Below, in pieces: positions 40,164 through 49,054 of a stretch of 64,000 nt of DNA. The stretch is taken from positions 2,480,001 to 2,544,000 of the forward strand of contig NZ_CP033078.1 in assembly GCF_003716875.1 (NCBI RefSeq), given 5' to 3'. Source of the DNA: Vibrio zhugei. Its GTDB lineage: Bacteria; Pseudomonadota; Gammaproteobacteria; Enterobacterales; Vibrionaceae. The notes below the pieces were generated by a model. That model saw only the letters and a list, made by a program, of their open reading frames with translations, ran no database searches and was not told where the DNA came from. The stretch's first letter is position 1, and every line of letters starts with the position of its first letter. Made by a program: the position numbers and the translations under genes.

Positions 40164-40192
40164 TTGACCAAGCATCATTGGTCTAATATTGT
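40164..40192 (+). promoter_or_regulatory. Candidate fbp promoter with an embedded inverted repeat
   Basis: TTGACC (40164-40169), 17-bp spacer, TATTGT (40187-40192). A perfect repeat GACCAA-gcatca-TTGGTC (40166-40183) covers the -35 and most of the spacer, a position where a bound repressor would block polymerase. The regulator is unknown; it is not a recognisable Cra site. Confidence 0.42.
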
Positions 40193-40260
40193 AAACTAAC
40201 CACTCTCGATAGAGATGGCGCATGATTGCTCTCTCTTTTCTCATCATACAAGGATACGCG

Positions 40261-41280
40261 ATGACTAAATTACGAACACTGGGCGAGTTCATTGTTGAAA
40301 AACAGCACGATTTCCCACATGCCAGTGGTGAACTCTCTTCATTACTTTCTTCCATTAGTTTGGCTGCTAAAATAGTCAACAGAGAAATTAATAAAGCCGG
40401 ACTGGTCGATATTACCGGCGCTACTGGTGTCGATAATATCCAAGGGGAAGAACAACAAAAGTTGGATGCGTATGCGAATGAACAGTTCAAAGCCGCATTA
40501 GAAGCCCGAGATCAAGTCTGCGGCGTGGGAAGCGAAGAAGAAGACGAAGCGGTCATTTTCACCCAAAAACTCAACCAAAATGCCAAATATGTGGTGCTAA
40601 TGGATCCACTCGACGGCTCGAGCAATATCGATGTTAACGTTTCTGTGGGCACGATTTTCTGTATCTATGAGCGCTTATCTCCAGTTGGGACACCACCGAC
40701 TGATGCTGACTTCCTCCAACCAGGTCATCGTCAAGTCGCCGCTGGCTACGTCGTGTATGGCTCGTCAACCATCCTAGTGTATACCACAGGGAATGGCGTT
40801 AACGGGTTCACCTACGATCCTTCGATTGGGACATTTTGTCTTTCTCATGAAAATATGACCATACCGCAAGATGGTAAGATTTATTCGATCAACGAAGGAA
40901 ACTATATTCGCTTCCCACAAGGCGTGAAACAATACATTAAGCATTGTCAAGAAAATGTACCAAAGGACAACCGTCCTTATACATCACGTTATATTGGCTC
41001 GCTAGCCTCAGACTTTCACCGCAATCTTATCAAAGGTGGCATCTATTTATACCCAAGTACACTGAGCCACCCACAAGGGAAACTGCGTTTACTGTACGAA
41101 TGCAACCCGATGGCGTTCATTGTCGAACAAGCTGGGGGAATCGCCACCGATGGGAACACTCGTATATTAGATATCGTTCCAGATGAACTGCATCAACGTG
41201 CTCCGCTATTTCTCGGATCGACCAATATGGTCAAAACGGTCCAAGATTTCTTAGCCTCGCATCCCGATCCTCAAGACTGA
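40261..41280 (+). CDS. fbp: Class I fructose-1,6-bisphosphatase
   Basis: Gluconeogenic enzyme hydrolysing fructose 1,6-bisphosphate to fructose 6-phosphate. ATG 40261, with AAGGA 6 bp upstream, gives 339 residues (E. coli 332). The upstream in-frame extension to 40222 is not used. The metal-binding signature [10 protein letters not shown] is at 115-124, preceded by the EE(DE) loop near residue 92-96. [20 protein letters not shown] near 274-293 forms the substrate region. Confidence 0.97.
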   Translation: MTKLRTLGEFIVEKQHDFPHASGELSSLLSSISLAAKIVNREINKAGLVDITGATGVDNIQGEEQQKLDAYANEQFKAALEARDQVCGVGSEEEDEAVIFTQKLNQNAKYVVLMDPLDGSSNIDVNVSVGTIFCIYERLSPVGTPPTDADFLQPGHRQVAAGYVVYGSSTILVYTTGNGVNGFTYDPSIGTFCLSHENMTIPQDGKIYSINEGNYIRFPQGVKQYIKHCQENVPKDNRPYTSRYIGSLASDFHRNLIKGGIYLYPSTLSHPQGKLRLLYECNPMAFIVEQAGGIATDGNTRILDIVPDELHQRAPLFLGSTNMVKTVQDFLASHPDPQD

Positions 41281-41283
41281 TCC

Positions 41284-41318
41284 AATCAGCCCAGTTTGCA
41301 CAGTAAGCTGGGCTGATT
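41284..41318. terminator. Hairpin between fbp and ytfP
   Basis: A perfect 11-bp stem AATCAGCCCAG / CTGGGCTGATT with a 13-nt loop between convergent genes. The T-tract after it is short, so it may be a weak or Rho-assisted terminator. Confidence 0.6.
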
Positions 41319-41347
41319 TGATTGATGTGCACCCAATACAGCCAGAC

Positions 41348-41704
41348 TTAACGCCGACTGCGCTGCAACCAATCTCCTGAGGCAATTTCATGCTGCAGCT
41401 CATGTGGCTCTTGATACAAATAAATCCACGCATCTCCATAGCGTGTTTCTATTTGCTCTCGGCGATACTCAATCGGCACCTCTTCCAAAATATCGAGCTG
41501 AGCTAAAGTCGCATCATCAATCACATACACTTCCCCAGCTATCGTATTATGTCCTTCCACCAGCCCAGGATAATCACCTAAATCATATAACGTATATTCT
41601 GGCTTAGTATCAAACGTCCCCAAACACTGACTATTGGCCAAATATTCGTGATTGACTTCTCCATGGCGCAAAGTGCCATAAACGAACACCAAATGTTGTT
41701 GCAT
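41348..41704 (-). CDS. ytfP: Gamma-glutamylcyclotransferase-like protein YtfP
   Basis: Small (118 residues) GGCT-fold protein of the AIG2/YtfP type. The VYGTLRHGEVNHEYL N-terminal block (about 8-22) is the family's binding loop, and AGEVYVID with the acidic LDILEE(V) region near 74-79 carries the conserved glutamate of cyclotransferases. The true substrate of YtfP is not established. It lies 9 bp after tamB on the same strand, the order tamA-tamB-ytfP known from E. coli. Confidence 0.92.
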   Translation of the reverse strand: MQQHLVFVYGTLRHGEVNHEYLANSQCLGTFDTKPEYTLYDLGDYPGLVEGHNTIAGEVYVIDDATLAQLDILEEVPIEYRREQIETRYGDAWIYLYQEPHELQHEIASGDWLQRSRR

Positions 41705-41713
41705 CGTCGCTCC

Positions 41714-44700
41714 CTAATCAAACTCGAATTGATACAATACATCCACGGCACTGCTGAGCCCTGATACCGCCTCAATATATAAATCCTTCATCAAACGATA
41801 ACGGATGGTAAATTCACCCACTGAGTTAAAAATACCCACTCCATACTTCACTTGCAAACCGGGTAAAATATAACCGCTCACGGTAACCTGAGACTCATCG
41901 CCAGAGCCTTTGGTATCTAATTGTAAATCACGAACACCAACCGCATTGCCAATTTCTCCGACTAACTTACCGCTTTGCGCCAGACTCAACCCTATGAGCG
42001 TCGCCGTCATCGGATCGCCCCCATCTTGACCATCAATATTTTGACCACGCAATAAATAAGAGAGCGCGTTGGCTTGTGGCATTGCAGGCTCGGAGAAAAT
42101 CGTCACCTTCGGCATGTCCACTGAGCCCGTCACTTTGATGCCCGCTGTTACATCGTCTTCGGTGTTCTCAGGATTACGGATCGCGGTGATCGACAAATAC
42201 GGTTTATCGATCGGGCCATTGAGCATGACTTTGCCTTCTTTAATCAGCAGATCCTGCCCAAATGAGCGGTAAGTACCATCGGTTAAGTTGACCTCGCCAC
42301 TCACAAACGGCCCTTTGTCATTTTGGGTCACTTTCAATCGCCCATTCAGTCCAGCTTTTAAGCCGAATGCATCCAAGTCGAAGTCCTTGCCAATATCAAC
42401 CAAGATCGACGTTTCCACTTTGAATGGCAGACCTTGTTGCGGATCGATAGGCTGCATTTCTTTATTTAACAGCACTTGATCTTTTGAAACATTCACTGCG
42501 CTTGGTGGCAGTTTTTCAACCTTGACATGACCGCTTGGTAAATGCACCTGACCGGTAATTTTCGCTTCATCAGGGTGCAGGGCTAACTTGAGATCAGGAA
42601 TAATATCGGCACTGAACATCGGCGGCACGGTGACCTTCAAGCTCCCTTTTGCTCCGACATGTGCATTGACGAACCAATTCGCCATGTCATGCCAATCCGC
42701 CTCGCCATCCACAAGCAATTGGCCTTCTTTGGTGGAGACATTGGCATTTAACTGTGCGGTATACCCATTGAAATCCACCCCGAACTGACCGTCATCCACC
42801 TCAACCGGTGAAATATCACCATGAACTTCGATATCATTCACAGACAGCTTGCCAGTCACTTTGGGATGCAAGACATCCCCAGAAAAGGATAAATCCGTCT
42901 CTATCGATGAAGCAACACGACTGTATTGACCAAATTGATTGGCTAAAAAGTCGAGATTAAACGGCGTCAACTTGAGGTGACCTTGCATGGTTTTATCCGT
43001 TTGCGTGACATCAGGAATGGTCACATCCCCAGAAAGCTTACCATTATCGGTCACGTCTATAAGCCAATGGGCTTTTAATTGATTATCAGCCAGCGTCGCT
43101 TTGACATCGACCTTGTTCCAACCTAATGTCATCGGATGATTGAGCTGTTGAACGACCTGTCCTGACGTTAACTCAATATCCGCATTCACTTGCGGTGTTT
43201 GCTCGGTCCCCCACTTAGCCTTAAGTTGCGCTTGAGCTTCTCCTTGTAACCGTGTTCCCTTGGGCAGAAAGTCGTCCAAGTCGGCAAAATTGACATGGTT
43301 GATCGCAACATCCACGCTGCCTTGCTTGCCAATCGTCGTGTCTTTATTTAAACAAATAGACGCCTCACCCTGTCGCCAACAATGAGCGGCAAGCGATAAG
43401 CTGGGTTTGTCCCCATTGATGGTGATGGGAAGCGCATCACTCAGTCGCCAAATACTCTTATGGGCTTGAATCGTCCAACGGGATATTTTCCCTTTCCAAA
43501 GCAGAGCTTGTCTATCTTTGAGTGAGCCTGATAGCGCCAAGTGTGTTTGTATCTGAGGCTTATCCGCCACGGTATCAAAGGTAATACGATGGTGCTTTTC
43601 CGTCCCAGAGACTGCCAACGTCAAGCTAGACACATGCTGTTGTTGATAGGTTAATCCTGAGGCTTTTAAGGTCAGATCCACGGTTGGATCGACTAAAGGC
43701 GCCACGGAACCGGATAATTGAATACGATCTAACGCTGCTAGCTGCTGCCATTCAATCGCCTTCCCTTGCAGATTCAATTGGATCTTCGGCTGCTTCATCG
43801 CGCCCTTTAATTGCAGCTTGCCCACCACCGATCCTTGAGCTTGTGGCAAAGATTCATGGAGATCAGGAATATTTAACGCAACCGTCATATCCCAATGGTC
43901 ACTTAACGATCCGGTTATATCTGCGTGATTATTGCCGTGGGATAGCGATAACCCTTCGGTATCAATCGTCACATCACCGTTCCCTTGAGTATCACTAGCC
44001 GCTAACTGCCCTTGAACATTCAATGGGGATTGACGTAACTCTCCATCTAATTCAAGAGTAGGAATCGTGACTTTCCATCCGCCTTGCTCGGTCAATTGAC
44101 CGGAGGTTTGCAGTTGACCATTGATGACACCCGGCACATCAGGCCATTGTTCTCCCGGATGAATATCCTTGAACTCAAACTGTCCTTGCCAATTCACCGC
44201 CTGTTTCCAATGCGCGGAGACAGCACCAGACAACTGTCCTTTCAAGGTATCCATCAAAAGACGCGTCACCTTGACCTGATAGAGATCCCCAGCACCGCTC
44301 ATCGTCAGCTTGGTCGCAGGAATGGTAGCCCCGGTCACTCCACCTCGCAGCGTAAACTGGTAGTCCGTTAAATCACCTCTGGCCGTTAAATTGGAAGAAT
44401 GCACATGATAATCGGCAGCACCTTGCAGTGGCCAATTGCCTTTCACGTCTTTGAGCCTGAGGTCAAAGGGCATCGCCGCACTCATTAATGCGACTTTACC
44501 ATTGATATCCCCCGTCAGTGGACCTTGCAAATTCGCCACAACGTTGAGGTGCGCGAGACTGCCCGACGCTTTAATATCAAAGCCTTGTCCATCTAACGGC
44601 TGACCTTGGGTTTTTCCTTTCAAAGCAATATTAAGTGGGTAGTTTCCCGATAACTGTGCATCGCCATTAAGCTGTGCATGGCCTTGAGGCGTCTTGAGTG

Positions 44701-45484
44701 ACAACGCATGAATGGTCACTCGATCGTTCACCGCTTTACCACTTAAGCCCAAATGATTGACCACCAAAGGCGCATCCGTTAACCACTGGAAATCGTAGAC
44801 GTCCAGTTGCTTAACATACACATTAAGCGGCAACGTAATTCGCTCAAGCGCTAAACGAATATCCTGAGGTTTTATTGGTTTGCGGTTTGCCTGAGGAGGC
44901 GAAGACGGCTTCTCGCTTTTAGGGAGTCGCAACCGAATGCCTTTCCACTCAGACTGATCTAAATGCAACGAATTGCCACTCATAAACGCACGTAACGCTA
45001 AATGCTGCCATTGCAGACGGGTGCCCATAATATCAAGATCGGTATTATCGGCTTTCAGTCCACCAATATAGACCGGAATCGGTGTCGCTATATTCAGTGG
45101 GCCGTCATTGTTAGGGGGAGGCGTGGTAGCCGGTTGTGTGTCAGTCACTTTCAATGTCAGACCTTGGGTATTCAGTTGCTTAATACACAAGGCGGCATCC
45201 ATAAAGCAATCGACTTTAATGCCCAATTGAACGGTTTTTGCTTGAAAATCAATGCCGAGCTTATCATCGGCATACCGGACATCATGTAAGGTAAAATCAG
45301 GAAAAAGGGCCCCTTCTGTTTTGCCAATTTTTAACTGTGGTACAAACTGTTGGGTGCCGTATAAGGCCAAATCTAGCCCCGTATTAGTCAGTAATAATCC
45401 GCCCACCAAACAGACGGCGATCAGCAGCAGCATCGCGGTAAACATCGAGAGGATCTTGGTCCACTTTAAGGCCACATGGATCAT
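41714..45484 (-). CDS. tamB: TamB, inter-membrane AsmA-like protein
   Basis: Very long periplasmic bridge protein (1256 residues) anchored in the inner membrane by an N-terminal helix at about residues 12-32. It is made of repeated beta strands that form a groove (AsmA/VPS13-like), and works with TamA in outer-membrane biogenesis and, by recent work in E. coli, phospholipid transfer. The C-terminal DUF490 domain ends in YGVGIFNSVGEFTIRYRL and the terminal Phe-containing EFD. Its start overlaps the tamA stop (ATGA). It is the largest gene of the window. Confidence 0.95.
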   Translation of the reverse strand: MIHVALKWTKILSMFTAMLLLIAVCLVGGLLLTNTGLDLALYGTQQFVPQLKIGKTEGALFPDFTLHDVRYADDKLGIDFQAKTVQLGIKVDCFMDAALCIKQLNTQGLTLKVTDTQPATTPPPNNDGPLNIATPIPVYIGGLKADNTDLDIMGTRLQWQHLALRAFMSGNSLHLDQSEWKGIRLRLPKSEKPSSPPQANRKPIKPQDIRLALERITLPLNVYVKQLDVYDFQWLTDAPLVVNHLGLSGKAVNDRVTIHALSLKTPQGHAQLNGDAQLSGNYPLNIALKGKTQGQPLDGQGFDIKASGSLAHLNVVANLQGPLTGDINGKVALMSAAMPFDLRLKDVKGNWPLQGAADYHVHSSNLTARGDLTDYQFTLRGGVTGATIPATKLTMSGAGDLYQVKVTRLLMDTLKGQLSGAVSAHWKQAVNWQGQFEFKDIHPGEQWPDVPGVINGQLQTSGQLTEQGGWKVTIPTLELDGELRQSPLNVQGQLAASDTQGNGDVTIDTEGLSLSHGNNHADITGSLSDHWDMTVALNIPDLHESLPQAQGSVVGKLQLKGAMKQPKIQLNLQGKAIEWQQLAALDRIQLSGSVAPLVDPTVDLTLKASGLTYQQQHVSSLTLAVSGTEKHHRITFDTVADKPQIQTHLALSGSLKDRQALLWKGKISRWTIQAHKSIWRLSDALPITINGDKPSLSLAAHCWRQGEASICLNKDTTIGKQGSVDVAINHVNFADLDDFLPKGTRLQGEAQAQLKAKWGTEQTPQVNADIELTSGQVVQQLNHPMTLGWNKVDVKATLADNQLKAHWLIDVTDNGKLSGDVTIPDVTQTDKTMQGHLKLTPFNLDFLANQFGQYSRVASSIETDLSFSGDVLHPKVTGKLSVNDIEVHGDISPVEVDDGQFGVDFNGYTAQLNANVSTKEGQLLVDGEADWHDMANWFVNAHVGAKGSLKVTVPPMFSADIIPDLKLALHPDEAKITGQVHLPSGHVKVEKLPPSAVNVSKDQVLLNKEMQPIDPQQGLPFKVETSILVDIGKDFDLDAFGLKAGLNGRLKVTQNDKGPFVSGEVNLTDGTYRSFGQDLLIKEGKVMLNGPIDKPYLSITAIRNPENTEDDVTAGIKVTGSVDMPKVTIFSEPAMPQANALSYLLRGQNIDGQDGGDPMTATLIGLSLAQSGKLVGEIGNAVGVRDLQLDTKGSGDESQVTVSGYILPGLQVKYGVGIFNSVGEFTIRYRLMKDLYIEAVSGLSSAVDVLYQFEFD

Positions 45485-47196
45485 AGCTCAGGTCCTAAGG
45501 TGAAATGGATGCGAAATTGATCACCGGGGTCATTATCAAGCCCCCACGCGAAGTCCAGTCGAAGAGGCCCTACGGGGGAGACCCAGCGTAAACCAAAACC
45601 GGTGCCGGTTTTCCAGTTGGGCGTTGTATCAAACGCATCCCCAGAGTCGACAAAGAACGCCGCCCACCAATCACCTGTCACTCGGTACTGGTACTCTAAG
45701 CTACTGGTGACCATATATTTCGCCCCAGCCAGAGCGCCAGTTGAATCGCGTGGTGAAATGGATTCGTAGCCATACCCTCGAATACTGTTATCACCACCCG
45801 CAAAAAAGCGCAAAGAAGGCGCGACACGATCAAAATTCTGCGCTAAGTTGGCGCCACCATTGACGCGCAGTAAACCTCGATGATTGTCACCATAGCTGCG
45901 AATCCACGATGTTCCGGCTAACACACGTAAAATTTGTGTCTCCGAAAATAACGTCGGATCACCATATTCGACGGTGATGCTTTGCTTATCACCCCACGTA
46001 ATTAACGAGTCAGTAACGCGTGTTCGCGTCCGAGTAAAAGTCATACCAGGTAGCACGAAATGCCCAACATCATCAAGCTCACCTTGTTGATAGTTTTCGA
46101 TTAAATAACGAGTGAACAGGGTACGGTGCCACCCGTTGTCAAAACGCCAATGCCGCTCTATCGAAAGATTGGACTCGATACTTTTCGTATCTCGGTCATC
46201 GACATGCTTCATCCCGTAAGATAAGCGATAGTATTGATGTGCCACGTCTTCTAAAGGAATGTTATAACCCAAGGTAATGGCTTGTTCTGGGCCAGATAAG
46301 GAAAAACGGCTATCGAAGCTGTGTCCGTATTTATTCACCCATGGCTGTTTCCAACTGAGGGTCGCACGAGCACCAACATCGGTGGAATAACCTAACCCCG
46401 TTTCAATCTGATTACGAGCTTGCGGCGCCAAGGAAACTTTGACAGGTAAATCACGCTCTGTATCTAAATTCGATAAATCAGGCTCAACCAAGACAGAGGA
46501 AAACCATTGAGTACTGGAAAGCGTTTGATTAAACCGACCCACTTTACGCACATCATAAGGTTCCCCTTCATGATAAGGCTGCAAAGACTTGACCCGCTGC
46601 ATCTCAATCTGACTTCCCGTAATGGTCGTTTTGCCAAAGTTATAGCGAATACCACTATCAAAATGCAGTGTGATCTCAGCTTCATTGAGCTGAGGAGAGA
46701 CGCCAAGTCGGTTGGCCGTATAATGGCCATTGAAATAGCCTTTTTGTAATGCCAAGCTACTGATATCGCTTTTCAGGTTGTCATACTGGCCGTGGTTTAA
46801 ATCCTCACCGACTTTTAATCCACTGTTTTTGATGAGAGCTTGGAAATCTTCGTCATCTTTGGCTTCGCCGCTGATATCAATATCGAGTTTTTTGATGGTC
46901 GTGACAGGCCCAGCACTCACATGAATCACTAACTCATCCTGAGACTCCGAAACAGAAAATCGTACATTGGGATGGTAATACCCGAGAGCATTCAGCGCTT
47001 GCACCACCTCTTTTTTGACGCGAGACTGGAACCTGAGTGTCGTGGCATAGTCTTTTTCTGGAATTGACGCCAGATAAGTATCGACATTTTTTTTTAATGG
47101 GCCATCTAAGCCTTGGAGTTCAAGCTCCACATCGGCCAGGGAGGGCGCAGAAAAAAGCGCGAGTAAGATTAACGCTGGAAAAGATGGGCTTCTCAT
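45481..47196 (-). CDS. tamA: TamA, outer-membrane Omp85-family protein
   Basis: Outer-membrane barrel with N-terminal POTRA domains; assembles certain autotransporters with TamB. 571 residues; signal peptide at about 1-21 (LILLALFSAPSLA), three POTRA domains to about residue 265, then a 16-strand barrel ending with an aromatic-hydrophobic C-terminal strand (FRIHFTLGPEL). The Omp85 motif FFAGGDNSIRGYGYESISP (about 477-495) contains the conserved RGY. The next gene, tamB, overlaps by 4 bp. Confidence 0.96.
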   Translation of the reverse strand: MRSPSFPALILLALFSAPSLADVELELQGLDGPLKKNVDTYLASIPEKDYATTLRFQSRVKKEVVQALNALGYYHPNVRFSVSESQDELVIHVSAGPVTTIKKLDIDISGEAKDDEDFQALIKNSGLKVGEDLNHGQYDNLKSDISSLALQKGYFNGHYTANRLGVSPQLNEAEITLHFDSGIRYNFGKTTITGSQIEMQRVKSLQPYHEGEPYDVRKVGRFNQTLSSTQWFSSVLVEPDLSNLDTERDLPVKVSLAPQARNQIETGLGYSTDVGARATLSWKQPWVNKYGHSFDSRFSLSGPEQAITLGYNIPLEDVAHQYYRLSYGMKHVDDRDTKSIESNLSIERHWRFDNGWHRTLFTRYLIENYQQGELDDVGHFVLPGMTFTRTRTRVTDSLITWGDKQSITVEYGDPTLFSETQILRVLAGTSWIRSYGDNHRGLLRVNGGANLAQNFDRVAPSLRFFAGGDNSIRGYGYESISPRDSTGALAGAKYMVTSSLEYQYRVTGDWWAAFFVDSGDAFDTTPNWKTGTGFGLRWVSPVGPLRLDFAWGLDNDPGDQFRIHFTLGPEL

Positions 47197-47349
47197 GCTT
47201 AATTAAGGGCACCGTAATTAATTGGATTCCAAATAGGTGTTTGTCATCATACCGATAAACACTAAATCAGTCTGTATGAAAACAGTCAAGAATCTTACTT
47301 TATTACGGGCTCAGGCTTAGAGACACGTCAACAACTGAGGATATATAAC

Positions 47350-47988
47350 ATGCGGGAAAAACTTATGATGATCACGGCTGACAATGCGCTTCCTGGGCGT
47401 TCTGAACCTTTAGACGTGGGTAATACTCATTTTGTCAATCAAGCCCCATTAACCGCCCAACCTAAAGCGGGGCAAGAGGCGATCATCGTCGCGATGGGCT
47501 GTTTTTGGGGAGCTGAGCGTCTATTTTGGCAATTGGACGGCGTCGTCTCAACATCGGTAGGCTACACTGGCGGCTACACGCCAAATCCAACCTACCAAGA
47601 AGTCTGTTCAGGACAAACCGGACATACCGAAGCCGTGCGCGTCATCTACGATACGGCGATAATATCCACCGAGCAGCTACTGAATCATTTTTGGGAAAGT
47701 CATGATCCCACCCAAGGTATGCGCCAAGGCAATGATATTGGTACACAATATCGTTCTGCCATTTATTATTTTAATGAACAGCAACACGCGATCGCCGAAA
47801 AGACCAAGCAAGACTATCAAGCACTACTCTCGACCAATGATTATGATGTCATTACCACGACCATCGAACCGGCTGGGCCTTATTACTACGCTGAAACTTA
47901 CCATCAGCAATATCTAGCCAAAAATCCGCAAGGGTACTGCGGGATCGGCGGGACCGGAGTGTGTTTCCCACCTAATCGACAAGACTAA
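47350..47988 (+). CDS. msrA: Peptide methionine sulfoxide reductase A
   Basis: Reduces methionine-S-sulfoxide in proteins. Catalytic Cys51 in GCFWGAE, plus the resolving cysteines near the C terminus in [11 protein letters not shown]. The 212-residue length matches the long E. coli type. It is divergent from tamA, as in E. coli and vibrios. The ATG at 47350 lies about 9 bp after GAGGA (47337-47341). An in-frame ATG six codons later is possible but would shorten the conserved ADNALPGR start little. Confidence 0.96.
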   Translation: MREKLMMITADNALPGRSEPLDVGNTHFVNQAPLTAQPKAGQEAIIVAMGCFWGAERLFWQLDGVVSTSVGYTGGYTPNPTYQEVCSGQTGHTEAVRVIYDTAIISTEQLLNHFWESHDPTQGMRQGNDIGTQYRSAIYYFNEQQHAIAEKTKQDYQALLSTNDYDVITTTIEPAGPYYYAETYHQQYLAKNPQGYCGIGGTGVCFPPNRQD

Positions 47989-47998
47989 TTAATCCGTG

Positions 47999-48025
47999 AC
48001 CTTGCTGGAACTCTTTCAGCAAGGT
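47999..48025 (+). terminator. Hairpin after msrA
   Basis: A perfect 9-bp stem ACCTTGCTG / CAGCAAGGT, 10 bp after the msrA stop, with no T-tract after it. It is probably a weak terminator or an mRNA 3'-end structure. Confidence 0.4.
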
Positions 48026-48069
48026 ATTGCCTAAACGGTATCGTCCTCTTCACTGATAATAATGATTCT

Positions 48070-48654
48070 GTGTTTACTTGGCTTGGCAACGCTTCACTTC
48101 TTGCACGCGCCGGACTCCTCGCAAGTCTGATTCTCTTATCATGTGCTGCGCAAGCGCAGATGGTCTCCGTTCAACATCGCATTCCTCTCGTCTCGGTCAC
48201 GGACAAAGGCGCCATTACTCTGCAACAACAGCAGGGCGTATTTTCTCCCTGGTCCAGTCATATCTTACTTGGCAAAGTCCGTATTATTGAATTGGTTCCC
48301 GGCAAAGCGGAGGCTCGCATCTTGAATCCGCATCTTTTGCATGCGATCGCTCGAGCAGACTTTGATAGCACGCAGTATCAAACCACCGCAATTATCAATG
48401 CCAGTGATGCGTTTTGGGGAACAGGAATGTTTGTGAAATCGTCCGCGATAGCACTGAAAAAACAATACCCGTGGATGAGCATTATCTATGATGAAGATGG
48501 GCAAGTTGCGCAGCATTGGCAGCTGGCGCATCATCAACCCGCAACTCTGGTCGTCGACAAACAGGGGGTCGTCAGATACCTCAAACATGGAACGCTAAGC
48601 TATCACAACATCAATGTGCTCATACATATCGTCGCACAGTTGCTGCAGCGCTAG
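48070..48654 (+). CDS. ytfJ: YtfJ-family periplasmic protein
   Basis: Predicted periplasmic thioredoxin-fold-like protein of the YtfJ family, function unknown. 194 residues with a signal peptide about 1-29 (LLASLILLSCAAQAQ, cleavage after AQA). Conserved blocks match E. coli YtfJ: VSVTDKGAI, LLGKVRIIELVPGKAEARILN, YQTTAIINASDAFWGTGMFVKSS (split 105-127) and PATLVVDKQGVVRYLKHG. The start codon is a GTG at 48070 without a visible Shine-Dalgarno. An ATG at 48062 is in another frame and stops after 22 codons. The exact N terminus is therefore uncertain, though the signal peptide needs the GTG or something close to it. Confidence 0.88.
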   Translation: MFTWLGNASLLARAGLLASLILLSCAAQAQMVSVQHRIPLVSVTDKGAITLQQQQGVFSPWSSHILLGKVRIIELVPGKAEARILNPHLLHAIARADFDSTQYQTTAIINASDAFWGTGMFVKSSAIALKKQYPWMSIIYDEDGQVAQHWQLAHHQPATLVVDKQGVVRYLKHGTLSYHNINVLIHIVAQLLQR

Positions 48655-48781
48655 TTGATAATCAATATCAAGGTTTTAAAACAACAGGAAGAAAGTAAGT
48701 ACTCACATACGAAAAACGGAAGGACACCGAATAGTGAGAAAAATGAGTGTTTGAAAGGCCCAAATGCAGAGAATAATAGCC

Positions 48782-48815
48782 AAAAAAGATCCGAGTTCTA
48801 GCCCGACTCGGCTCC
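48782..48815 (-). terminator. Terminator after the small membrane ORF
   Basis: On the minus strand, CCGAGT ... ACTCGG hairpin followed by TTTTTT, directly after the stop codon of the 32-residue ORF at 48817. It supports transcription of that ORF as its own unit. Confidence 0.65.
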
Positions 48816-48816
48816 G

Positions 48817-48915
48817 TTACGCAATATAACGCGCTAAATAAATGAGCACACCCACATAAGACAATACCAGCACACCGACAGAAAAATGCTTTCTCTTTTT
48901 GAATATATTTTTCAT
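48817..48915 (-). CDS. Small single-pass membrane protein, 32 residues, unknown
   Basis: Not recognised. The ORF starts with ATG at 48915 and ends with TAA just before a terminator. The Shine-Dalgarno is strong (GGGGGT, 4 bases before the ATG). The peptide begins with basic residues (KNIFKKRKH) and continues into one hydrophobic helix (FSVGVLVLSYVGVLIYLARYI), as expected for a small inner-membrane protein with a cytosolic N terminus. The frame is open further upstream, but the extension would overlap the start of the neighbouring gene and has no ribosome site. It is divergent from the TIGR03899-like gene with 139 bp between. Function and conservation unknown. Confidence 0.5.
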   Translation of the reverse strand: MKNIFKKRKHFSVGVLVLSYVGVLIYLARYIA

Positions 48916-49054
48916 TGTTACCCCCACAGTATTTAACAATTTTAACAAAAAATTATCATTTCCGGTAGGTAAATTTTGTCGAGTTTTACTGGCTCCTACT
49001 TCAATAAACGAGTACATTTTATACCATCGATATGCATCCGTTTTTAGGGAACCT

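Noticed and set aside
48062..48130. Possible frameshift at the start of ytfJ (ATG at 48062 in another frame, also hydrophobic)
   Set aside because: The GTG frame alone gives a complete signal peptide and full-length protein, so no frameshift is needed. Noted as start uncertainty.
48940..48965. Fur-box-like AAATGATAAT upstream of the small membrane ORF
   Set aside because: Only one half of the 19-bp consensus is present; the other half is a plain T/A run.
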